The notes beneath the pieces were generated by a model. That model was not told the origin of the DNA. It was given only the letters and a program-made list of their open reading frames with translations, and made no database searches. Made by a program: the position numbers and the translations under genes. Below, one piece after another: positions 1 through 10,870 of a stretch of 64,000 nucleotides of DNA; the stretch's first letter is position 1, and each line of letters opens with the position of its first letter. The stretch is from Prunella strophiata (Eukaryota > Chordata > Aves > Passeriformes > Prunellidae), in the NCBI GenBank assembly GCA_036583965.1, contig JAZBQD010000007.1, positions 930,001 through 994,000 of the forward strand. Direction: 5' to 3'.

Positions 1-89
1 GCAAAGGTCCTGGTGTCCCCTGGTGAAATAGGACAGTCCCCAACAGCAGCTGCCTCACCCAGCCCTGCTGACGTGGCACTGCCCCCAGA

Positions 90-350
90 CACATTTTGGC
101 CTCTAATCCTGGCACTTGAAAGGAGCCTGAGAGGCTGACTGGGCATGTCCTGCACAGGGAAATGAAAAAGCAGCATTGCAGTGTCCCCATTTCTTTAATG
201 GGGATGTTTTGCATGCAGGATGAGCTTGGTAAACATGTTCCATGTGCTGAGGGTGCCCGTGGGCCTGGGGCTGTGTGGGACAGTATAAAAGGCAGAGCAA
301 GTGAGGAGCCCTCATCCACTTCTCCTGCCTTCTCCTCCTCGGTGACACAG
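90..350 (+). promoter_or_regulatory. Feather keratin promoter and non-coding exon 1 (type A, copy 1)
   Basis: A TATAAAA box lies at 284-290. The non-coding first exon ends at 350, before a GTGAGC splice donor at 351. A forkhead-like GTAAACA lies at 229-235, about 50 bp upstream of the TATA. The stretch from about 90 to 350 is recognisably repeated upstream of the other + strand feather genes (about 3173, 26360 and 29450), which marks it as the conserved promoter. Confidence 0.75.
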
Positions 351-652
351 GTGAGCTAAAAGGCCTTTGCCTCCCTTTTCTCCTTCTCTTTGTCTTTACC
401 TTCATCTCTGGCCTCACTGCTGTGCAGTTCCTCCTGAGAACTTTGCTCCCAGATCCTGCTCCCAGCCTCTGCTCACTGGCAGGAGCTGGGAGAAGCTCTT
501 GGGCTCATTGCAGGGAGCCGTGGGGATGGAGTTCCTGATCCTTTCTTCCTCCCTGTTCCCTGTCCCTTCCCTTGGTCTCTGCTCCTTCTCCTGCTGAGGC
601 CATGCCTCACGTTCTGCCTGTGCCTTCTCCAGGTTCTCCTCCAGCCACAGCC

Positions 653-958
653 ATGTCCTGCTACGACCTGTGCCGGCCCTGTGGCCCCACCCCGCTGGCC
701 AACAGCTGCAACGAGCCCTGTGTCCGGCAGTGCCAGGACTCGCGGGTCATCATCGAGCCGTCCCCCGTGGTGGTCACCCTGCCCGGGCCCATCCTCAGCT
801 CCTTCCCCCAGAACACCGCCGTGGGATCCTCCACCTCTGCTGCCGTGGGCAGCATCCTGAGCGAGTCCGGGGTCCCCATCAACTCGGGGGGCTTTGGGCT
901 CTCGGGGCTCTCTGGCCTTGGTGGCCGCTACTGCGGCCGCAGGTGCCTGCCCTGCTAG
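653..958 (+). CDS. Feather keratin (corneous beta-protein), type A, 101 aa
   Basis: This is a structural protein of feather-forming keratinocytes. Its beta-sheet core dimerises and polymerises into 3-4 nm filaments, which disulfides cross-link. The protein starts [11 protein letters not shown] and has cysteines at 3, 7, 10, 19, 23 and 27. The filament core spans about residues 32-60, with the PGP turn at 44-46. A Gly/Ser/Leu tail ends in a Cys-rich CLPC (cysteines 94, 98, 101). Length is typical of the family. The start is fixed by MSC at the head of exon 2, 20 bases after the acceptor. The intron is 351-632 (282 bp) and an AATAAA lies at 1288-1293. Type A is marked by Ile-Ile-Glu at 33-35 and SESG before the tail. 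The protein is identical to that of the minus-strand gene at 32722-33027. The frame is intact. Confidence 0.95.
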   Translation: MSCYDLCRPCGPTPLANSCNEPCVRQCQDSRVIIEPSPVVVTLPGPILSSFPQNTAVGSSTSAAVGSILSESGVPINSGGFGLSGLSGLGGRYCGRRCLPC

Positions 959-1310
959 AGCCAGGCCGCACGTCCAGCGAGTGCCTCCCCAGGCCAAGTG
1001 TCCCCTGGAGCTGCTGGCCAGCCTTTCCAGAGGCCTCGGGGCCCTCCAGCCCTCCTGCCAAGGAGGGAGGCAAACGTGGCCAGCTGAGGCTTCTGCTTGT
1101 CCTGCTTTCTTCTGCGCCTCCCCGGGCCCTGCTGTGCCCTGCTCTGCTGGCCCCGGGGCTCAGCCCCAGGCTGGCACAGCGGGGTCCTGCTGCTCCTGCT
1201 GGCCCCGTGCCCGGGCCAGGCAGACGTGTGTCCCACTGCTGGCCAGGCCTGCCTGCTCAGCCCTGCTTTTTCTCTGTCTTCACACTCAATAAAGTCCATT
1301 CTGCATTGAA
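959..1310 (+). other. Feather keratin 3' UTR with polyadenylation signal
   Basis: This GC-rich 3' UTR is about 330 bases long and ends at AATAAA (1288-1293). It contains a perfect six-base-pair stem (CCCTCC/GGAGGG around a six-base loop) at about 1050-1067. The same element is in the other intact feather keratin 3' UTRs of the window. Confidence 0.75.
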
Positions 1311-3172
1311 ACTGGAGTCTCCTGGAGTTCCTGCCCTGCTGGGATGAGCAGCCCAGCTGCTCCATTGGGGATTGTGATGCCCTGGGGGATTTGGGTGATT
1401 AAAGGCCAGGGTTGGACCTTTCTCACACCTGGGCAAGGTGAGACTCTCCAAGGCCACAGTCACTGGAAGTGCTATGGGGCAGTGGAGGGTGTGTGGCTTG
1501 TGTGGGTGTGCACAGCATGAGCAGGAGTTGCCCCGGGGGACAGCTGAGCCAGGCTGAGGCTGGACAACATCCAGTAAATGAGTCAAGCCACTGACCCAAT
1601 GTTTCTGTGCCAGTTTCACCCACCTGCCCAAGGCCATGGTTGTGTTTTACCACCTATCCCTGGACCTTTGCCTTCCCTCCTCAAGCACTTCTCCCAAGCC
1701 CTGGATGCAGAGGGAGTCCCAAACATGTTGAAGGGACATGTGCCCAACTGCCAAAGTCAACACAATGCCCACTTTTCTTTCCCTGCATTGTGTGCAGTGC
1801 TTCTCCCCAGGGAATGGAGTGTGCCTGGCCCTGCAGCCATCAAAGGGTGCTGTTCTGCCCTATTTGAGGCTTCAATGTCCAAAATAAAGCCATCCTGGCA
1901 AGTTCCTCTATCTCTTTATCTTCTGTGGAAATGTCTTCCTGTCCCTGTCTGAGCCAAGAGGGGACATTGGGAGCAACAGGGCCAAAATGGAACCAGGGAA
2001 GGGAGGCAACACTCCCAGGACACCCCTGAGAGAATGGGGTGGGTGGGGGACACCCAAAGCTTTATGGAGCCCCTCAGAGGGGAGGGCTGGGTCAGGGAGA
2101 AGGAGAGAGGGCTGGAAATGCCTTTGCTGCATCCAGTGTTTTGCCTGTGGAAGGGATTTAAATGGAAATGCCTGGATGGAAATGTGGTGTGTGTGTTTTG
2201 AAGGAAATCTCTCTGTTAGATCTGCCCTGTCACACCTGGGGTTTTCTCCTGAATGTGTTTGTTTGGAGAAACTTCTCCTGTCAACCTGAGAGCTCCCTTC
2301 ATCCTCCTGGATGAGGAATCTGGCTTGGACCTCCGGGATTTAAGAGTTTTCTGTCTCTGATGGAACCCCAGCCTTGCTGGGACAGGAGTTTTGCCCCTTT
2401 TGCTGTAAGGGGTGTCACGGTGGTGCCCAGGCAGGGCTGTCACTGCTCCTGGTGAGCTCTGCCCTTACCCCAGGAAATGCAGCTCAGAGCAGGGATTCCT
2501 TCCCTTCCCCATCTCTGGGGACATCCTGGCCCTTGCTGCTCCCCAGGCTGGGTTTGCAGGCACTGCCAGCCCTCAGCTGCTCCCTGTGTCCTGCTTGGAA
2601 ATATTTCCGAGTGTTTGGGACTGGGTGTAGGGTCTGGTCAGAGGCAGGGGGAAAAAGGAGTGGAGAGATGGCCGTGAGGAATGGGAGAAGGAAGAGTTTT
2701 GAAGTCAGATGTTCTCATTAGGCAGTGTTTTCTGCAAGATAATGACCCTGACTAATATTTGCTGTTGGGAAAGCAGCGTCCTTCCTTCTGCAACTGTCCT
2801 GTTCTGCTGATTGGAGAACTCCAGGCGATGCTGAAAGAGGTGAAAGGCAGAAGAAATTAGATAATTTCTTCTAAAGGCAATATGAGATCCCAAAGAAAGT
2901 TCAAAACCAACCCATGTAGTCTCTCTGATGAATAAATCATGTCTAAGAAGGCTTGAAAGGCCTTGGAGTCACAGGGAGCAATGTCTATGGCCAGTCCCCA
3001 CCAAAGCCAGCCCTTTAATCCTGGGTTCATAATAAAAAAACTGTATTTATCACTCCAAAGGCTCAGAGCTGCCTCAGGAGGGGAAGGTGCTGACATCACC
3101 TGGAAATATGGCACCACTCCACCCAGCTGGCTGAAACATCAGCCTGGTTCTGGCTGAAAAATACCCTAAAAA
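1311..3172. other. Intergenic sequence between feather keratins A and B
   Basis: No supported gene is visible. The first 250 bases past the poly(A) site are shared, inverted, with the flank of the minus-strand gene at 32.7 kb. A second AATAAA at 1883-1888 could be a distal poly(A) site. The rest is unique GC-moderate sequence, nearly identical to 27.58-29.45 kb. Confidence 0.6.
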
Positions 3173-3445
3173 CATTTTGGCCTCTAATGCTGGCACTTGA
3201 AAGGAGCCAGTTTGGCTGAATGGGCATGTCCTGCACAGGGAAATGAAAAGGCCGCCTTGCAGGGAGCGTAAACAACCTCCAGTTTACTTAATTGGGGATG
3301 CTTTGCATAAAATATGAGCTTGTTGGTAAACACGTTCCCTCTGCAGAGGCGCGTCGGGCCTGGGGCTGTGTGGGACAGTATAAAAGGCAGAGCAAGAGAG
3401 AAGTCCTCATCCACTTCTCCTGCCTTCTCCTCCTCGGTGACACAG
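3173..3445 (+). promoter_or_regulatory. Feather keratin promoter and exon 1 (type B, copy 1)
   Basis: TATAAAA lies at 3379-3385 and GTAAACA at 3326-3332, the same order and spacing as in type A. The non-coding exon 1 ends at 3445, followed by a GTGAGC donor at 3446. The segment from about 3173 to 3300 is recognisably homologous to 90-200. Confidence 0.75.
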
Positions 3446-3794
3446 GTGAGCTGCAAGGGCCTTTGCCTCCCTCTTCTCCTTCTCTTCTCTTTTGCCTTGG
3501 CCCTCAATGGAATCTTTGCCTCTTTGTAGTGCTCTCTGAGAGTCTTCCTCCTTGATCCTGCTCTCACTAGGTTTTTGTGGTTGTTGTTTCCAGGGGAGAG
3601 GTGGGAGATGTTGGGATTTCTGTGCAGGGAACTCCTTGGGCTCAGGGCTGTTGAATTCTTCCCTTGCTCCCTCTCCAGGCTGTCCCTTCTGCTCAGGCTC
3701 TGTTTCATCCTTTGAGGAGGAGGAACATCTCCCTCACTCACATTCTGTGAGTGCTTTCCCTGCCCTCTCTGCAGGTTCTCCTCCAGCCACAGCC

Positions 3795-4099
3795 ATGTCC
3801 TGCTACGACCTGTGCCGGCCCTGCGGCCCCACCCCGCTGGCCAACAGCTGCAACGAGCCCTGTGTCCGGCAGTGCCAGGACTCCCGCGTGGTCATCCAGC
3901 CCTCACCCGTGGTGGTCACTCTGCCCGGGCCCATCCTCAGCTCCTTCCCCCAGAACACCGCCGTGGGATCCTCCACCTCTGCTGCCGTGGGCAGCATCCT
4001 GAGCGAGGAGGGAGTGCCATCAACTCGGGGGGCTTTGGGCTCTCGGGGCTCTCTGGCCTTGGTGGCCGCTACTGCGGCCGCAGGTGCCTGCCCTGCTAG
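3795..4099 (+). CDS. Feather keratin type B, copy with a one-base frameshift
   Basis: The N-terminus, cysteine pattern and beta core are intact. Type B carries Val-Val-Ile-Gln at the start of the core and SEEG before the tail. At about 4017-4018 the run CC replaces the CCC of the copy at 30.3 kb, so codon 75 onward is out of frame. Read literally, the frame runs on to 4478 (227 aa) and loses the GGF tail and terminal CLPC. The correct tail resumes in the next frame and ends at 4099. The intron is 3446-3774 (329 bp) and AATAAA is at 4474-4479. Promoter and splice sites are intact. A single missing C in a C run could be a consensus error. Alternatively it is a recent pseudogene. Confidence 0.8.
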
Positions 4100-4705
4100 A
4101 GCCAGGCCGCCACGTCCAGCGAGTGCCTCCCCAGGCCAAGTGTCCCCCTGGAGCTGCTGGCCAGCCTTTCCAGAGGCCTCGGGGCCCCTCCAGCCCTCCT
4201 GCCAAGGAGGGAGGCAAACGTGGCCAGCTGAGGCTTCTGCTTGTTCCTGCTTTCTTCTGCGCCTCCCCGGGCCCTGCCGTGCCCTGCCTCTGCTGGCCCC
4301 GGGGCTCAGCCCCAGGCTGGCACAAGCAGGGGTCCTGCTGCTCCTGCTGGCCCCGTGCCCAGGGCAGGCAGACGTGTGTCCCACTGCTGGCCAGGCCTGC
4401 CTGCCCAGCCCTGCTGCTGGGCCGGCCTGGCCCGGGCCCTGCCCACCCCTGCTTTGTTTCTGTCTTCACACTCAATAAAGTTTCACTCTGCATTGGAACT
4501 GGAGTCTCCTGGAGTTCCTTCCCTTTGGGATCCCCAACTAAACTGCTTCATGGGGAGTGAGATGCCCTGGGGGGGTTTTGGGTGGGATTGGAGGGAGTGT
4601 GGCCTCGTGATTGTGCGCAGGGGTGACCCAGGAGGTGCTCCAGTGTGGAGACCCTGGGGGACATTCCCTGGTTTAGGGAGACACAAGAGACTTCCCTCAA
4701 AAAGC

Positions 4706-5240
4706 TGTTAAGCCCCCATGGGCTCCGTTCCCCTTGTTCCTATGTCTGTTCCTATATCCCTGAGCCACTGCCCCTCCCTATTGCCTTGATTGGGCCCTTA
4801 TCTTTGTGCTGCCCTGAGACCAGGGTCAGCCCCTGGGGCCCCTGGTTAGAGAAAAAAAGCTGGATCCTGAATGTGTGTCTGTCTGGGACCTGAACATCTC
4901 ACCACACAGCTGAATTAAACATCTATGGATATTATGCCAAGGCTCTTCTTACTTCTTTACCCAGGACTTTATTAGCAGCAATTCAGGCTGCTACAAGTGG
5001 TGCCTGAACAGGGACCTGTTCTCCTAGAAAACATCTTCACTAGACTACCCCAGGAATGTCGTTGTCTTACTCCAGTGTGGTGAGTTTGAAAATTTAAGTT
5101 CCTTGCTCCTTTTACTCTCAGGTATTGGGAAGAGACTGGCTTAAGACGGAAACAACATTCACCCACACAGAACAAGTTTACCTCCACCTTAAAAAGTCTT
5201 CAAGAAGATTTTTGTTTTGTAACACTCCAGGGGACATTTG
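4706..5240 (+). mobile_element. Endogenous retrovirus fragment: LTR, primer-binding site and leader (copy 1)
   Basis: A 290-base LTR-like unit runs from TGT at 4706 to ACA at 4995. It has an AATTAAA-type signal near 4915 and a second, antisense-looking TTTATT. Two bases later, 4998-5015 reads as a retroviral primer-binding site matching the lysine-tRNA(UUU) type at 16 of 18 positions. Leader-like sequence follows to about 5240. No gag, pol or env frame is present, so the element is a 5' remnant. It is repeated at 30975 as part of the segmental duplication. Confidence 0.75.
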
Positions 5241-6120
5241 AGCCAGGAGGGAAAGGTTGGGACACTGGGGTCCAGTTGTGAGGCAAAAACTGAACATTCC
5301 AGAGAGATCCTTGCAGATTTATTTACAGGCGGCACTTTCCAAAGCCTTGATTGTTGCAGTTCCAGCTATGAGTGGTTTGTTTTCCTTTGCCTGCACCCAA
5401 GCACAGCATCCAAACCCTGGAGCACAGGGCGAACAAGGTTCTGAGGGACACCTGGCACCCAGGAAGGTATGCAAAGGAGAATGTGAGTCCTGTGCCAGAT
5501 TTTTCACAGGGAAAGGACTGAGCATAGGTCACGCTTCTGGAGGAATCCAGAACCATCAAGGATGGCAAAAAAAAAAAGCTCCAAAGATCAAGTGGGGCCA
5601 GTCTGCACAAGCAGTGTTTCCTGCAGTCTGACTCCAGACTCGCTCTTCAGGACACAGTGATACACGGGAATGAGGTCCACAGCATTACATTATGACCACG
5701 CGGACATTGGTGGGGGATAAGATGGTTCCCACTGCCTCCCTTGTGGCTGGGTAGATGGTAGAGTCTCAGGCCATGCACTGTCATTGCTGCCCTCCTCAGA
5801 GGAGGGATCAGGGTCCCTGTGAGTCCATCCCTGTCCCATATCCCCCTCAGCACATCCCCAACCTCAGCCTGGCTCAGCTGTCCTTGAGGCAATCCTGGTA
5901 ACCCTGTGCTCACTCACAACAAGGGCAACCCACACCCTCCACTGGCCCCATGGCACTTCCGTGACTGGGCTTGGAGAGTCTCACCTTGCCCAGGTGCTGA
6001 GAAAGCGTCCCTCCCTGGCCTTAATCAACCAATCCCCCAGGGCATCACAATCCCCAATGGAGCAGCTGGGTGCTCATACAGCAAGGAAGGAACTCCAGGA
6101 GGGACTCAAAGTTTCAATGC
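5241..6120. other. Intergenic sequence, indel-rich duplicate
   Basis: It aligns with about 31500-32380 but with frequent one- to three-base insertions and deletions. The right part (about 5880-6120) is the 3' flank of the inverted keratin copy. No gene is visible. Confidence 0.6.
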
Positions 6121-6469
6121 GAGTGAACTTTTATTGAGTGTGAAAGACAGAAACAAAGCAGGGATGGGCAGGCAGGCCTGGCCGCAGTGGGACACACGTT
6201 GTGGCCCGGGGCCACGGGGCCAGCAGGAGCAAGCAGCAGGCCCCGCTGTGACAGCTGGGGCTCTGAGCCCCGGGGCACAGCAGAGCAGGCCACGGCAGGC
6301 CCGGGGAGGCAGAAGAAAAGCAGGACAAGGCAGAAAGCACTCAGCGGCACGTTTTTGCCTACCTACTTGGCAGGAGGGCTGGAGGGGACCGAGGCCTCTG
6401 GAAAGGAAGGCCAGCAGCTCCAGTGGGGACACTAGCTGGGGAGGCACTCGCTGGAAGGTGCGGCCGGCT

Positions 6470-6794
6470 CTAAGCAGGGCAGGGCACCTGCGGGCCGCAT
6501 AGCGGCCCCAAGGCCAGAGAGCCCCGAGAGCCCAAAAGCCCCCGAGTTGATGGGGGACCCGGACTCGATTAAGGAATGCGGCACACGGGCAGCAGGAGGT
6601 GGTCAGTATCAAAAGAGGGGGGGGTTTGGGGGAAGGAGATGATGGATGGGCCGGGCAGGGCTGAGAAAAAAGTGGCGGGGGAAGGATCGATGATGAAACG
6701 CGATCCTGGCACTGCCCGGGACACAGGGCTCCGTTTGCAGCAGTTGGCAGCGGGGCTGGGGCCCGCAGGGCCGGCAAAGGTGTAGCAGGAAAAT
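6470..6794 (-). pseudogene. Degenerate feather keratin (inverted type A, copy 1)
   Basis: This is the counterpart of the intact minus-strand gene at 32722-33027. The start codon is changed to ATT (6792-6794). Many small indels break the frame within the beta core. Fragments such as the INSGG-like tail and the final Cys-rich end are still recognisable in shifting frames. The TATA box is also lost (TCTAAAA at about 7166-7172). The poly(A) signal is retained near 6130. Flanking non-coding DNA is equally indel-rich, so poor consensus is as likely as biological decay. Confidence 0.8.
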
Positions 6795-7099
6795 GGATGT
6801 GGCTGAGGAGCACCTGGAGAAGGCACAGGCCAGAATGTGAGGCAGGCCTCAGCAGGAGAAGGAGCAGAGACCAAGGGAAGGGACAGGGGACAGGAGGAAG
6901 AAAGGATCAGGACCCCATCCCCACGTGGCTTCCCTGCAAATGAGCACAAAGAGATTCTACCCAGCTCCTGCCAGTGAGCAGAGGAGGGAAGCAGGATCTG
7001 CGGAGCAAAGTTTCAGGAGGAACTGCAAGCAGTGAGGGCCAGAGATGAAGGTAAAGACAAGAGGAAAGAAGGAGAAGGAGAAGAGGCGCAAGCTGGTTG

Positions 7100-7350
7100 A
7101 TCTCACCTGTGTCACCGAGGAGAGAAGCAGGAGAGGTGGATGAGGATCCCTGTGCTCAGAGGGGGTTTTAGACAGTTCCTGGGCAGCCCCAGGGCCAGCA
7201 TTTTACAATGGGATGTGTTTCCAAGATCATCCTGCATGGAAAACACTCCCTTCCTTCCAGAACCACCTTTGATTTGGGGCTGCAACGCTCCTTCCTGTTT
7301 TCTTGCTTCTGGCATCACCATTTCCATTGCTGGAACCTAGTTTAAGTGAC
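7100..7350 (-). promoter_or_regulatory. Decayed feather keratin promoter and exon 1
   Basis: It aligns with the promoter at 33340-33590. The splice donor region near 7105 is conserved, but the TATA is altered at 7166-7172. Confidence 0.55.
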
Positions 7351-8637
7351 TTCTTTAATTAGAGATCAAAGGGGCTCTTGGCCAGCATTGTGATTTCAGG
7401 TAATTTAGGCCTTTATGGCGATCCTCCCTTGGAAAAGCAAAATTTTTTTTTGTGTTTTCCTCCTCTGTCTGGCAGTTTAGTCACTGCTGCGTCTGTCTCG
7501 TGGCCATTCCAAATTAAAACCATGCCAGACTATCCCAGATAGCTCCAGATTACACAGCATTGATGTTTTGCATAAAGTAATTGCGCATTTTCCCTGTGTT
7601 TTCGATTGTGACACAAGTCTGGTTTGAATCTTCATGAGAATGGAAGCCAGGGGTTAGGTGAGAGCTAATTAGGTCACAAACCTGGCGTGGCACCAATCTT
7701 TTTTTAGTTTTTAAATCAACATTCAGCATTTTATTCCAGAAACCCACTCATGGTTTATAGCTTATTTTGCCAATACCTCTCAGTTTGTGTAGGAATCTCC
7801 AAGTGCATTTAATAACAAAAACCCTGAATTTTTTGAAACTGGGGGGCTTTTCAAGGTTCAGCTTCACCTAAGGGGGATAATACCCCTTGACCCTCAGAGC
7901 AATTTTCTGATGCAAAGTTCCAGGTGTGGTTTTTTCCTTCCCTTTTTCCAACAGGATCGGATTTCTGTCTTTTAATTCTACTTTGGGTGTTTCTCAGTGG
8001 AATAAAAACTCCAGCAGTTGATGTTTTGCTATGGGCTACTGGGCAAGTTGCTTCACTGGCCTAATTAGGGCTGGAATGTGCTCAAGTTTTATGTCCTGGC
8101 ACCCCAGTTGGAGGCCAGGATGGGCCACCACTGGTGAATCTGACCAGCCCGAGTAGGACAGGAATGGGAAGAAATTGGGAACACAGGGGTTCGGTGGCAG
8201 CCCTGAATTGCTGGGACATCTACTTTTGTTTATTTATGGCATCACCAAAGCCAGAACCCCAAATGCTTCATTCAGTGTTGCAGCCAACAATCATTTCTGC
8301 CTCCAACATCAGATAATTGGTTTAGGTATTTTTGGCTACCAAGGGGAGGGAAGTCTCCCAGATTCAATTTTCCACCCCAAAACCATTTTATGAGGAGAAG
8401 AAATGTTCATTTTTCTTCATTAAAGCAGAGCTTGTACATTGTGGACTGCAGCAAACAGAATTTACCCTGACCATGAAGGGATATTAAAATGATTCAATCC
8501 GCAGACTGGGGTTTCATTTGTAGAATTATTTGAAGACGATTAGTTCAGAGAAGGACCAATAATTGGGAAGGGCATCCTGTGTGATGAGACTGAAGCAAGA
8601 AAGAGAAAGAAATATCAATTCCGGATGTGATACATTA
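7351..8637. other. Intergenic, no gene seen
   Basis: AT-leaning unique sequence, homologous to 33.6-34.8 kb with many small indels. There is no sustained coding frame. Confidence 0.5.
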
Positions 8638-8765
8638 CAGGCCGGCTGACTGATGGGGATTATTGAGCAACCTGGACCCGTGGGAGGTGGGCCATTGCCC
8701 CTGGAAGGGGTTGGGACAAGGTGATCTTTAAGGTCCCTTTCCACCCCCAAACCATTCCATGACTC
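8638..8765 (+). mobile_element. CR1 LINE 3' tail fragment
   Basis: It shows the typical CR1 3' terminal wording: GGGACAAGGTGATCTTTAAG, then a TTCCA run and ACCATTCCATGA. 5'-truncated. Repeated at 34815-34950. Confidence 0.75.
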
Positions 8766-8784
8766 CAGAACTGAAGGGAATTTT

Positions 8785-8955
8785 TTTAAGAAGTATTTTT
8801 TTAATAAAAAAAAAGGACATCACTCGAAGTGGAAGTATTGGGGAGTATTTTTTTAATTAAAAAAAAAAAAAAAGACATTTCAATACTTCAAAGTATTTTT
8901 TTAATTAAAAAAACAAATTTAGGAAGTATTTTTTAATTTTAAAAAAGGACATTTT
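8785..8955. repeat. AT-rich short tandem array with palindromic core
   Basis: Four spaced copies of AGTATTTTTT followed by AATTA and an A-run. Each TTTTTTTAATTAAAAAAA core is self-complementary. The duplicate copy is at about 34970-35145. Confidence 0.7.
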
Positions 8956-9404
8956 ACTGGAAGCTCCCTCCCAGCAGTATCAGAACCTCCATCTCTCATT
9001 TAGCTTCATCCCACATCCCGAAAGCCTCGGAGGTGTCTGTCTGCAGAACAACTGAAGCTTCCGCTTCTTGAAAGGAAACACTTCAAAGCCAGTCCCAAAA
9101 TATTCATTAAATGGTTGAGACACACAAAGTGCATCAGCCATGGAAATTATTGCAGCTACAATGCAAAATTGGAATGGTTTTGTCACTTGGGCAACAACGT
9201 CACCCGAAATTTGGTTACTCCCTGGACAGACAGCATTTGACAGCGTCAGAACCCTGGGTTATTAATTTTTTCATTAAAAAGTCGTTTTTGTGTGTCATAA
9301 TAACCTCCCACGGAGCCTCTGGAATGGGTCCAAGGCTGCTTGGGATTCTTGTGACAATTTAATGCAGCAGCACTGGGAACAAAATGACGGTGGGGATGGG
9401 AGGG
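8956..9404. other. Intergenic, no gene seen
   Basis: Unique sequence nearly identical to 35.15-35.59 kb. No coding signal. Confidence 0.5.
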
Positions 9405-9953
9405 GGGGTCCAGCAGGGCCATGCTCAGGTGAGACCTCACCTGCAGAGCTGCCCCAGCCCTAAATCCAGCCCAGGGAGGACCTGGAGCTGCTGGAGAGAG
9501 CCCAAAGGAGACTCCAGGATGGATCCAGGGATGGAGCAGCTTGTGGGACAGCTGGGATTTTTCAGCCTGGAGAAGCTTTGGGGTGATCCAATTGTCACCT
9601 TGCAGGACCCTGAAGGGGGCTACGAGGAACAGGGGGAGAGACAATTCCCAAGGGATGGGGGTACCAGGAGAAGGGGGGAAGGGGTTCAGACTGACAGGGA
9701 GGGGGTTTAGGTGGGATTTTGGGAAGGTTCAGACTGACAGAAAGGAAAATTTAGATGGGATTTTTGGGAAGGAGTTCCCTCACTGGGAGGGTGGGGAGGC
9801 CCTGGCAGGGGTTATCCCATGGATGCCCCAACCTTTGAAGTGTCCAAGGCCAGGCTGGAGGACCCAGGCTGGTGGGGATGTCTCTGTCCATGGCAGGGGG
9901 GAATGAGATGAGTTTTGAGGCCCCTTCCATCCCAAAGCATCCCATGATTTCCT
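9405..9953 (+). mobile_element. CR1 LINE 3' end
   Basis: About 550 bases of the CR1 ORF2 end and 3' UTR: the TTCAGCCTGGAGAAG block, then GTCCAAGGCCAGGCTGGA, then a CCCATGATT terminus. 5'-truncated. Its duplicate lies at 35597-36131 and a related copy at 54860-55440. Confidence 0.85.
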
Positions 9954-10200
9954 GGGAGACTGACAGAAAATCACAACACAAACCCAGGGAAAGGAGTTTA
10001 TTTGCCTCTCCCTGGATCCAGGTTATTCCATTAATTATAATGGAATTTATTCAATTTAATTTACTCCATTCTAGGGATTTAATTTATTCCATTATTGGGA
10101 TTTAATTTATTCCATTATTGGGATTTAATTTATTCCACTATTGGGATTTAATTTACTCCATTATTGGGATTTAATATGCATGCAGAGTAGGAAATAATAA
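9954..10200. repeat. 23 bp tandem repeat and hairpin
   Basis: About 4.5 copies of GGGATTTAATTTATTCCATT-type units lie at 10074-10180. A 9 bp stem with a 4-base loop (ATTCCATTA/TAATGGAAT) precedes them at 10025-10046. The second copy is at about 36200-36358. Confidence 0.75.
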
Positions 10201-10497
10201 AATTTTAAAAAGCCTTATGAGGCCAAGAATCCTGACCTGATTAGGAGCTGATTACTGGAATGACAGCTGAGCTCTGATCTGTTTATCTTTGAGGGCTTTT
10301 ATTGCTCAATCCATGGGTGTCTGAAGCCAATTCCACGCTGGGGATAATGACACAGGGATGTGCAAACCATTAATGAGCACCTGGGATGGGACATTGGGGA
10401 CTGGAGTCGCTGCCTCGGGGCTCTCCCAGTCACACCTCGGCATTTAGAGGGATTTAAAAGAGGAAAAAAATAAAAATTGCCTGCTTAATTAAAGGGA

Positions 10498-10870
10498 GAC
10501 TATGCTCCCTTCCTCCTTCGCGTGCTCACGTATCCTACTAAAAACCCCTTCTCCGCTCATCATCCTTTCAATTTTAGCTCAACCCTTTATCCTCACTCCC
10601 CTTGTTTGCCCCTTCCCCCCACATCAGCGGTCACGTTATATCCGGGTCCAAATATCCCCTTCATCTTCCCCCCCTCCCCATCACCGCGCTGACCTAGTCC
10701 CCTCTTCTCTCTTTCCTTATCCCTCCCTCCCTCCCAGTTCTACACCTCTTCCCTTAATGCCCAACCCAATTCCCACCCTTACCACTACTATGTGATCTTT
10801 AACTACATCCTCTGTTCCCAGATTTACCCTAGTCCTATCCCACCCTATCCACCGTTTCCAGTGGTAGTCC
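10498..10870. other. G-depleted pyrimidine-rich block at the duplication end
   Basis: Where the duplicated block stops, sequence switches to C/T-rich text with very little G, no repeat unit and no recognisable homology. It resembles 23.88-24.4 kb. It may be low-quality contig end sequence. Confidence 0.5.

Larger units (their letters stand above)
1..10497. repeat. Segmental duplication, copy 1 (about 10.4 kb)
   Basis: Base 1 matches base 26270 and the match runs in the same order and orientation to about 10497, matching about 36668. It covers two + strand feather keratin genes, an LTR, an inverted feather keratin, CR1 tails and AT-rich repeats. Similarity is near-perfect at about 1-5200 and 8800-10497 but has many small indels between about 5250 and 8750. 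The match ends abruptly and pyrimidine-rich sequence follows. The left end lies outside the window. It may be a true duplication or a retained haplotype. Confidence 0.9.

Noticed and set aside
3552..3794. N-terminal extension of feather keratin upstream of MSCYDL
   Set aside because: It lies in the intron before the acceptor at 3774. All family members start at MSC in exon 2.
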